A program made the translations under genes and the position numbers. Positions 1 to 5,241 of a stretch of 5,993 nt of DNA are shown here, one piece after another. How positions within the stretch are numbered: position 1 is the stretch's first letter; each line of letters starts with the position of its first letter. This DNA comes from Planctomycetota bacterium (GTDB taxonomy: Bacteria > Planctomycetota > Brocadiia > Brocadiales > Bathyanammoxibiaceae): the NCBI GenBank assembly GCA_030598065.1, contig JAUVQR010000104.1, positions 1 to 5,993 of the forward strand, in the 5' to 3' direction. The notes beneath the pieces are model-generated. The model was not told the DNA's origin and did not search any database. It was given only the letters and a program-made list of their open reading frames with translations.

Positions 1-42
1 AGGCGTCTTGGAACACGGTCTAACGCCGAAGTGACTCGGCAT
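1..42 (-). CDS. Start of an unidentified gene, possibly a transposase (partial)
   Basis: An ATG at 42-40 opens 14 codons that stay open to the window edge, reading MPSHFGVRPCSKTP. AAAGGTG at 56-50 lies 7 bases upstream and is a reasonable Shine-Dalgarno site. Fourteen codons are too few to assign a family. The position just inside a possible insertion-sequence terminus suggests a transposase. UppS, which often follows frr in bacteria, also begins MPxH, but the residues after that do not match its conserved DGNGRWA motif. A short inverted repeat (GCCGA/TCGGC, 25-40) lies within these codons. Confidence 0.3.
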   Translation of the reverse strand, partial: MPSHFGVRPCSKTP

Positions 43-106
43 ATCCTGACACCTTTATACAACCAATAGGGATTTTCGCGAATAACGCGGGCACAGTTTT
101 ACTAGG
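1..106 (-). mobile_element. Possible left end of an IS1380-like insertion sequence (partial)
   Basis: Read on the minus strand, this stretch begins CCTAG at 106-102 and continues into a leader containing CCCGCG and the palindrome TTCGCGAA (82-75). A purine-rich ribosome site follows, and then an ATG opens a frame that runs out of the window. Some IS1380-family elements, ISEcp1 for example, have inverted repeats beginning CCTAG, and the layout of terminus, about 60-base leader and transposase start fits an insertion sequence. The family name rests on remembered resemblance. The other end, the matching inverted repeat and any target duplication lie outside the window. It could instead be an ordinary intergenic leader of an unrelated gene. 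Confidence 0.33.
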
Positions 107-246
107 CAAGTGAACATGCTACATTCCCACCACTGTAGAGTCAATGATAATCTCCATGATTGCAGGGTGGCAGATATAACCTAAGTCTCTTTTACGACAT
201 GACTTGTGTCAAACAAAGTCGGCCTCGGGGGGATTGTGGGCGGGGG
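107..246. other. Intergenic gap downstream of frr, no gene assigned
   Basis: This gap follows the frr stop codon. On the minus strand, the first 26 bases of transcript are very rich in C (C runs matching G runs at 242-246, 238-240 and 227-232). That could act as a rho-loading (rut-like) segment, but no GC stem followed by a U tract is visible. Further on is a short minus-strand frame ending in MEIIIDSTVVGM and a TAG stop at about 122-120. It has no recognisable homology and may be chance or a remnant. Two weak inverted repeats are present: CTACA/TGTAG (119-138) and CAATGAT/ATGATTG with one mismatch (142-162). No tRNA-like T-loop was found. Confidence 0.5.
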
Positions 247-807
247 TCAGACCTTCATTATCTCTTCGGTCTTTCTTGTGATAATTTCGCCAACCTTCTT
301 CTCGTAGGTGTGGATAAGCTCTTGCACCTTGTTTCTGCTCTTGTGCGCATCATCTTCGGTAATTATGGAGGCCTTCTCTTCCTTATCAATGTGCTTGTTC
401 GCCTCCCTGCGGATATTCCTTAAGGAAATCTTGGTGGACTCGGAAAGTTCTTTGGCCTGGGAAGCCAGTTTCTTCCTGCGTTCTTCACTGAGCGGAGGAA
501 GATTTATACGGATGCACTTTCCGTCATTTTGCGGGTTGAGGCCCAAGTCGGATTGCAGTATGGCCTTTTCCACCTCCTTCAGGACCGACGGATCATACGG
601 CTTTATTACGATAGTCTGTGGCTCGGGTACAGATACCGTAGCAAGCTGGTTTAGCGGCGTAGCCGCATCGTAGTAGCTGACCTTTACGTGGTCAACCAGA
701 CCCGGGCTTGCACGCCCGGTGCGTATGCCTTTCAGCTCCTCTCCCAGCGCGTGAAGCACTTTTCCCATCTTTTTCTCTGCCTCATGGAGAGTTCCTTCAC
801 CGCTCAT
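247..807 (-). CDS. frr: Ribosome recycling factor (RRF)
   Basis: RRF works with EF-G in the cytoplasm to split the post-termination ribosome into subunits. The 186-residue product matches the family's usual length of about 185. Visible landmarks are the N-terminal helix with ELKGIRTGRASP (24-35), the domain II strand region TVSVPEPQTIVIKPYD (57-72), the NLPPLSEERRKKL segment (102-114), and LRNIRREAN (129-137). R130 and R133 in that last motif correspond to the essential arginines near position 132 of the E. coli protein. The ATG overlaps the pyrH stop as ATGA, and there is no strong Shine-Dalgarno site upstream, so translation is probably coupled to pyrH. It is the last gene of the rpsB-tsf-pyrH-frr block. 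No anomalies were seen. Confidence 0.97.
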   Translation of the reverse strand: MSGEGTLHEAEKKMGKVLHALGEELKGIRTGRASPGLVDHVKVSYYDAATPLNQLATVSVPEPQTIVIKPYDPSVLKEVEKAILQSDLGLNPQNDGKCIRINLPPLSEERRKKLASQAKELSESTKISLRNIRREANKHIDKEEKASIITEDDAHKSRNKVQELIHTYEKKVGEIITRKTEEIMKV

Positions 808-1526
808 CTCGTGTCACCGTCGCTTCCGATGTACGAACCAATAAGTTCGCCCTCTAAGACCTTTCTAATATTATGCCGTGTCCTTAGCTTAAACACGATT
901 AAAGGCAGGCCGTTGTCCCTGCAAATCGTCATCGCTGCCGGGTCAAAAAGGGTCTTGGTGCTACCGTCAAGCACCTGCTTGTAATTGAGTCTGTCAAAGA
1001 ATTTTGCGTCAGTGTCTTTAAAAGGGTCGCTGGAGTATACGCCGTCAACCTTGGTTGCCTTTAACAGTACGTCAACTTCAAGCTCCAGCGCCTTTATGGC
1101 AGCCGCGCTATCGGTTGTAAGGTAGGGGTTTCCCGTGCCTCCCGCCAGCAGAACGACCCGTCCCTCATCCATGTATCTCTTGCAACTCCGCCTGTTATAC
1201 GGTTCAACGAATCCACGTATCTCAAGTACGCTCTGTGTGGCGGCTTTTACACCATTTCTCTCCAGAACATCCTGCAGGACAAGAGCGTTTATGACCGTGG
1301 CAATCATCCCCGCACAGTCTGCCTGCGCACGGCTTATGCCCAGGCGTGAAAGCTCCGACCCCCTGACGATGTTGCCGCCGCCCACCACAAGGGCCAATCT
1401 CGCGCCGGTAGAAACTGCTTCCTCTATCTCGGTGGCAATATAATTTACATTGTCGGTGTCAACGCCGGCGCCAAATTCTTCCCCACTAATCTTTACTATT
1501 GCCCTCTTGTATTTGGCCCTAGTCAT
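804..1526 (-). CDS. pyrH: UMP kinase (uridylate kinase)
   Basis: PyrH phosphorylates UMP to UDP with ATP in de novo pyrimidine synthesis. It belongs to the amino acid kinase fold and is typically a GTP-activated, UTP-inhibited hexamer. The 240-residue protein has the N-terminal KISGEEFG phosphate-binding region (12-19), the glycine loop VVGGGNIVRG (47-56), the UMP-contacting R66-A-Q-A-D70 segment, the AGGTGNPYLTTDSAA motif (128-142), and KATKVDGVYSSDP (156-168), the nucleotide-binding region. Length is normal. The start is the ATG at 1526, because the conserved KYKR-KISGE N-terminus begins four residues later and no other in-frame start lies in the 30-base gap after tsf. No Shine-Dalgarno sequence is visible in that gap, which reads pyrimidine-rich (ACCTTCCC) right before the ATG. 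Confidence 0.97.
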   Translation of the reverse strand: MTRAKYKRAIVKISGEEFGAGVDTDNVNYIATEIEEAVSTGARLALVVGGGNIVRGSELSRLGISRAQADCAGMIATVINALVLQDVLERNGVKAATQSVLEIRGFVEPYNRRSCKRYMDEGRVVLLAGGTGNPYLTTDSAAAIKALELEVDVLLKATKVDGVYSSDPFKDTDAKFFDRLNYKQVLDGSTKTLFDPAAMTICRDNGLPLIVFKLRTRHNIRKVLEGELIGSYIGSDGDTR

Positions 1527-1556
1527 GGGAAGGTCGCCACAGTATCTTGTAACTTT

Positions 1557-2144
1557 TTACCGACCGACTTCAAACCTGGTAAACCGCCTTATTCGTATGT
1601 TCTCCCCCAGCTTGGCAATACATGCGGTGACAACATCACCCATAGTCTGGGTATCATCCTTTATAAAGGGTTGTTCCATGAGGCATTGCTCCCTGTAAAA
1701 CGCATTGAGCTTGCCCTGCACTATCTTCTCGACAATCCCTGCAGGCTTGCCCTCGGCCGCGCGCTTAAACTCACCTTCTTTTGTCTCCACGACCTCCGCG
1801 GGCAGATCCTCCTTGGAAACGGCCAACGGATTGGTGGCCGCAACCTGCATGCAGAGGTCTTTCAACAGCTGCTCGACCAATTCATTTTTTGCAACAAAGT
1901 CCGTCTCACAGTTCACCTCGACCATAACCCCTATCTTACCGTTAAAATGTATGTAGGAGCCGATACGGCCTTCGTTTGTGGCGCGGGTCCCCTTCTTTTC
2001 GGCAATACGGTGGCCTTTCCCCCTGAGTATTTCGGCGGCCTTGCCAAGGTCGCCGCCCGTCTTCTCCAGCGCGCTCTTGCAGTCTAGAATTCCTGCTCCG
2101 GTCTTTTCTCTCAGTGTCTTTACACTCCCAGCGTCAACAGACAT
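1557..2144 (-). CDS. tsf: Translation elongation factor Ts, short form
   Basis: EF-Ts is the nucleotide exchange factor that releases GDP from EF-Tu. The N-terminal UBA-like domain is clear: VKTLREKTGAGILDCKSALE (8-27), followed by GDLGKAAEILRGKG. The signature NCETDFVAKNE (78-88) carries D82 and F83, equivalent to the Asp80-Phe81 pair that disrupts the Mg site of EF-Tu in E. coli. The protein has 195 residues against about 283 in E. coli, so it lacks part of the duplicated core and the coiled-coil insertion. Similar short forms (about 196 residues) are known, for example in Thermus. The C-terminal QPFIKDDTQTMGDVV and ENIRIRRFTRFEVG segments are intact, so this is not a truncation. The ATG start is preceded by AAGGGGA. 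The gene lies 41 bases after rpsB, the usual partner order. Confidence 0.96.
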   Translation of the reverse strand: MSVDAGSVKTLREKTGAGILDCKSALEKTGGDLGKAAEILRGKGHRIAEKKGTRATNEGRIGSYIHFNGKIGVMVEVNCETDFVAKNELVEQLLKDLCMQVAATNPLAVSKEDLPAEVVETKEGEFKRAAEGKPAGIVEKIVQGKLNAFYREQCLMEQPFIKDDTQTMGDVVTACIAKLGENIRIRRFTRFEVGR

Positions 2145-2185
2145 CTTCCCGATTCCCCTTCTGTTTCTTGCATGTCTAGCGGATT

Positions 2186-2908
2186 CTAAGGCTGGCCGAC
2201 TTCTTGAAGACTGACAACAGGCTTGCTGCTGGATTTACCGTCCAGAATGGCGTCTGTCATTTTGGAAAGAAAGACCTCTATTGACCTCATGGCGTCGTCG
2301 TTACCCGGGACACATATGTCGACAAGGTCGGGGTCACAATCCGTATCTGTTAGGCAGATGGTGGGGATACCGAGCTTGTTGGCCTCTCTTACCGCCGTTA
2401 ACTCTCTGTTCGGGTCTACGATAATAACGGCCCCCGGCAGTTCCATCATATTTCTAATTCCGTCCAGATTCTTCTTGAGCTTTTTGGCCTCTCTATTCAA
2501 AGAAGACGCCATCTTCTTGCTGTATTGCTTTATATCCTCGCTGGCGAGGAGTTCTTCCAGTTCCTTCAGGTGTTTTAATCTCAGGCGTATCGTATTGAAA
2601 TTGGTCAGCGTTCCGCCCAGCCACCTCTCAGTCACGAAGTGCATATTTGCCCGTCGTGCCTCCCGGGCGACAGTGTCCCGTGCCTGCCATTTCGTACCCA
2701 CAAAGAGAACGTCCTTACCCGCGGCGGAGAGTCTGGCCAGAAACTTATTAGCCGTTATCAGGCCGCGCAGCGTTCCCCTTAAGTCTATAATATGTATAAG
2801 ATTATGCTTACTGAAGATGTAAGGCTTCATCTTGGGATTCCACCTGGCCGTCCTGTGACCGAAGTGGAAACCGGCTTTTATCAATTCCTCAAGCGTAATT
2901 ACCGACAA
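2186..2908 (-). CDS. rpsB: 30S ribosomal protein S2
   Basis: S2 binds the 30S subunit late in assembly and is needed for S1 recruitment. The 240-residue product shows the family signatures in order: AGFHFGHRTARWNPKMKPYI (12-31), IHIIDLRGTLRGL (38-50), FVGTKWQARDTV (69-80), RWLGGTLTNFNTIR (95-108), VIIVDPNRELTAVREANKLG (161-180), and the near-C-terminal PGNDDAMRSIEVFLSKM (201-217). The variant IDLRGTLRGL motif is one reason to suspect a planctomycete-like host. The start is TTG at 2908. It is chosen because the protein N-terminus then matches the family (MSVITLEELIKAG) and because GAGGAGG lies five bases upstream. It heads the rpsB-tsf-pyrH-frr block, has a candidate promoter directly upstream, and follows the radical SAM gene by 61 bases. 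Confidence 0.97.
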   Translation of the reverse strand: MSVITLEELIKAGFHFGHRTARWNPKMKPYIFSKHNLIHIIDLRGTLRGLITANKFLARLSAAGKDVLFVGTKWQARDTVAREARRANMHFVTERWLGGTLTNFNTIRLRLKHLKELEELLASEDIKQYSKKMASSLNREAKKLKKNLDGIRNMMELPGAVIIVDPNRELTAVREANKLGIPTICLTDTDCDPDLVDICVPGNDDAMRSIEVFLSKMTDAILDGKSSSKPVVSLQEVGQP

Positions 2909-2913
2909 AGTGT

Positions 2914-2920
2914 CCTCCTC
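2914..2920 (-). promoter_or_regulatory. Strong ribosome binding site for rpsB (TTG start)
   Basis: On the minus strand this reads GAGGAGG, a near-perfect Shine-Dalgarno sequence, five bases before the TTG codon at 2908-2906. It fixes the unusual start codon. No in-frame ATG with comparable support exists nearby. Confidence 0.85.
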
Positions 2921-2945
2921 TTGACGTACAGTGTGAAAGTAGGAT

Positions 2946-2973
2946 ACTTTATCAGAAATGCCGAAAATGTCAA
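2946..2973 (-). promoter_or_regulatory. Candidate sigma70-type promoter for rpsB-tsf-pyrH-frr
   Basis: The minus strand has a perfect -35 hexamer TTGACA at 2973-2968, a 16-base spacer, and TAAAGT (4 of 6 matches to TATAAT) at 2951-2946. The -35 box contains the TGA stop of the radical SAM gene. The predicted transcript start is near 2939, giving a leader of about 30 bases before the TTG start. A small perfect inverted repeat, AAAGTA/TACTTT with a 3-base loop (2936-2950), covers the -10 and start region and could be an operator or be chance. Assignment is by motif only. Confidence 0.5.
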
Positions 2974-4208
2974 GATAGAGCGCCTACCTTCTCGGTGTTT
3001 ATCACGGGAACGCCGTTGGGGATGTCTTCGATGGGTACGGGCAGTTTTTGGTTGTGTGGAAGGGGATCGATGTACTTCTTACGATACGCCTTGCTCTGCA
3101 TCCTACAGCTCGGGAAGCTACGGTTAAAATCAGGATGAGTTACCATCTTTTTCCATATCGCCTGTATTGACATGTCCCTAACATTGCCAAAGTTTATCGG
3201 GTTGAAATCGCATGGGTTTATGTCGCCGTATGCCGTCATATAGAACTGAGAGTTTGCACCATAGCAGCCGACGCCCAACGGCGAGTTTATCAGTGCCATG
3301 GCGTTTACTCCCATGGGCGTGGTTTCATAATACTTCTTGGCCAGGGCGATAACCGCCTTTCGCTCGGCGGGACCGAGTATCTTGGAGGTGTCTTTCAGAA
3401 ATCTGCCTGACGGGATACAATCAAAAATGGTAACCTCCGAAAACCCGTCATTGTTCGCTATTTGTAGTAGCTTCTCCAGATGGCCGTCCCTCAAGTTCTC
3501 ATGGGTGGCGTAGGTTGATATCCCGGTGAGTATGCCCGCCTTTCTGGCGCGTCTTGCGCCTTCGAACGCCTTTTCGTAGCAACCCACTACCTTGCGGAAC
3601 TCGTCATGCATCAGCGACTCGCTGTGGTCTATAGATATGTTTAGGGAAAACAGCCCCGCCTCCTTAAGCTTCTTGACGTTTTCCTCCGTAAGAAGGAGCC
3701 CGTTGGTAAAGATCATGACCACTGCCTTGGATTTGTCGACGTGCTTGATCAATTCATACAGGTCTTCTCTCAACATGGGCTCTCCACCCACGTAGATTAT
3801 GAGGCTTGCTCCCATGTCCAGCGCACCGTCCACCACCGTCTTTATCTCTTCAACGCTGAGTTCTTCTCTGTCCGGGTCTTTGAACGGGTCCGCGCTGCAG
3901 TGTATGCACTGACACTGGCACTTGTGTGTGATGGCCAGGTTCGCCGTAACCGGAAAGGCCATCTTCGCAAACATCATCCTTACTTTTCGCGACAGGAAGC
4001 GCATCCCGGCGGGTGACGGGTGCGGAGGGTTGTACAGATTATACACGTTCCCGCCGTCTACCTTGGCGATAACCTTAAGGTTGTTAACCGTGTAAAAGAA
4101 TTTTTGCACAAGGGGCTGCAGCGTATCACCGAGGTAACCGCCGGCCCTTCCCGACACCTTACCGTTAAATACCTCTGCCTCTACGTGAAAAAAATCGTAC
4201 ATATCCAT
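2970..4208 (-). CDS. Radical SAM protein with a reduced SPASM/Twitch-like C-terminal domain, substrate unknown
   Basis: The protein has 412 residues. The core has the CX3CX2C cluster motif at C97, C101 and C104, with an extra cysteine at C99 (KCQCQCIHC), for the 4Fe-4S cluster that cleaves S-adenosylmethionine. The SAM-binding GGEP motif is at 141-144, and TNGLLL (168-173) and SLNISIDH (188-195) are strands of the partial TIM barrel. The C-terminal region resembles SPASM/Twitch domains: CYG with C315, GDINPC with C333, FGNVRDMSIQAIW (340-352), and C368. That gives only three obvious extra cysteines, enough for at most one auxiliary cluster. About 80 residues precede the core and I do not recognise them. 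The ATG is preceded by GGGAG nine bases upstream, inside the end of the oxidoreductase gene, with a 4-base gap between the genes, so it is probably co-translated with the lpxA unit. The fold is certain. Acting on a sugar, lipid or peptide are all possible. Confidence 0.9.
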   Translation of the reverse strand: MDMYDFFHVEAEVFNGKVSGRAGGYLGDTLQPLVQKFFYTVNNLKVIAKVDGGNVYNLYNPPHPSPAGMRFLSRKVRMMFAKMAFPVTANLAITHKCQCQCIHCSADPFKDPDREELSVEEIKTVVDGALDMGASLIIYVGGEPMLREDLYELIKHVDKSKAVVMIFTNGLLLTEENVKKLKEAGLFSLNISIDHSESLMHDEFRKVVGCYEKAFEGARRARKAGILTGISTYATHENLRDGHLEKLLQIANNDGFSEVTIFDCIPSGRFLKDTSKILGPAERKAVIALAKKYYETTPMGVNAMALINSPLGVGCYGANSQFYMTAYGDINPCDFNPINFGNVRDMSIQAIWKKMVTHPDFNRSFPSCRMQSKAYRKKYIDPLPHNQKLPVPIEDIPNGVPVINTEKVGALS

Positions 4209-4212
4209 ACGC

Positions 4213-5238
4213 CTAAACTCCCTGAAGAACTCTCTGGTTCTCTTCTATCTTTCTAAGTATCTCATCCGCCACCCTCAGGGCCTGAAGTCCCTCATCTCCC
4301 GAAACTTCCGGCTTACTGTCATTCAAGACGCAGCTTACGAAGCTCTCCAGCTCCATCTTCAGTGGCTCATCTTCGCCGCTCATCTTTATGTGCTTGACCT
4401 CCAAGAGGTCCCCAAAATCAAAGTCCTTCAGATCTATAAGGCTCTTCGCTTTAAGACCTTGCAGATAAATAGAATCAATTGTAAGCTTGGGGGACTTCTT
4501 GTAGATTATAGCCTCCCGCTTCTCGTAATCCAAGGAAATATATACATTTTCTGAGAACAAACGTATCTTCCTCATCGGCCTGAAGGAGACGCGGCTGGCC
4601 GTAACGTTCGCCACACAGCCGTTCTCAAAGGTTATCCTGGCATTGGCCACGTCTTCTTTAGAAGAGATTATTTTAGTTCCCGCCGCCTCTACCCTCTTCA
4701 CGGGGGAATTCGCCAAGTTTAATATTATATCAATATCGTGTACCATTAAGTCAAGCACTACTCCGGTATCTCTTGAGCGGAAGTTGAAATTGGAAAGCCG
4801 GTGACACTCAATAAATCTGGGGACCGTGAGGTGTTCTTCCACGGCCTTCAGCACGGGGTTGAAGCGCTCAACGTAGCCAACCTGGAGGATTGTATCGGTC
4901 TTTGCGCCAAGTTTCACCAGAGCGATTGCCTCCTTCAGGTCCCCTGCCATGGGTTTCTCCAGCAAGACAGGTATGCCCCTGTTAAGGAAATACTGGGCCG
5001 TTTTGTAATGGGCGGAGGTCGGCACGACCACGCTTACAGCCGACGCCTTGTCCCCTAACCCCTCCACACTGGGGAAAAAACGCGTCCCCAGGCGCTCCGC
5101 GACCGCCCTCCCCTGCTTTTCGTCAATGTCCGCTACCCCGACGAGCTCTACGTTCTGGAGCGTGGAGTAGACCCGCGCGTGTTCCTTGCCCAGGTGACCT
5201 ACACCGACGACGGCTACCTTGAGTCTTTCTTCTGCCAT
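4213..5238 (-). CDS. Gfo/Idh/MocA family NAD(P)-dependent sugar oxidoreductase, possibly GnnA-like
   Basis: This 341-residue protein has an N-terminal Rossmann domain with VVGVGHLGKEH (G12, G14, G17), an acidic residue after the second strand (ADIDE, 36-40), and the family motif EKP (94-96), whose K95 is the usual catalytic lysine. Also present are GYVERFNP (121-128) and GVVLDLMVHDID (159-170), where D163 and H167 complete the common Lys-Asp-His set. The remaining residues fit the alpha/beta substrate domain, and length is typical. The ATG at 5238 has AGGAAG eight bases upstream and lies 3 bases after the lpxA stop. In some bacteria a gene of this family beside lpxA is gnnA, whose product oxidises the 3-hydroxyl of UDP-GlcNAc before amination by GnnB. 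No aminotransferase is visible here, so a GnnA role is inference and other nucleotide-sugar dehydrogenase roles are open. Confidence 0.9.
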   Translation of the reverse strand: MAEERLKVAVVGVGHLGKEHARVYSTLQNVELVGVADIDEKQGRAVAERLGTRFFPSVEGLGDKASAVSVVVPTSAHYKTAQYFLNRGIPVLLEKPMAGDLKEAIALVKLGAKTDTILQVGYVERFNPVLKAVEEHLTVPRFIECHRLSNFNFRSRDTGVVLDLMVHDIDIILNLANSPVKRVEAAGTKIISSKEDVANARITFENGCVANVTASRVSFRPMRKIRLFSENVYISLDYEKREAIIYKKSPKLTIDSIYLQGLKAKSLIDLKDFDFGDLLEVKHIKMSGEDEPLKMELESFVSCVLNDSKPEVSGDEGLQALRVADEILRKIEENQRVLQGV

Positions 5239-5241
5239 TTC

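Noticed and set aside
25..40. GCCGA/TCGGC hairpin as an intrinsic terminator for frr
   Set aside because: The stem is short, has no U tract after it in either direction, and lies inside an open frame about 200 bases beyond frr.
1..42. uppS (isoprenyl transferase) start, based on MPxH and the usual frr-uppS order
   Set aside because: The residues after MPSH (FGVRPCSKTP) do not match the conserved IMDGNGRWA region of UppS.
160..423. Plus-strand 87-codon frame overlapping the frr 3' end
   Set aside because: Most of it is antisense to frr, there is no ribosome site, and the product has no recognisable features.
1671..2087. Plus-strand 138-codon frame opposite tsf
   Set aside because: It is entirely antisense to the well-supported EF-Ts gene and looks like a shadow frame.
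2223..2822. A 199-codon open frame on the plus strand opposite rpsB
   Set aside because: It lies wholly antisense to a clear S2 gene, has no recognisable domain, and arises from the codon bias of rpsB.
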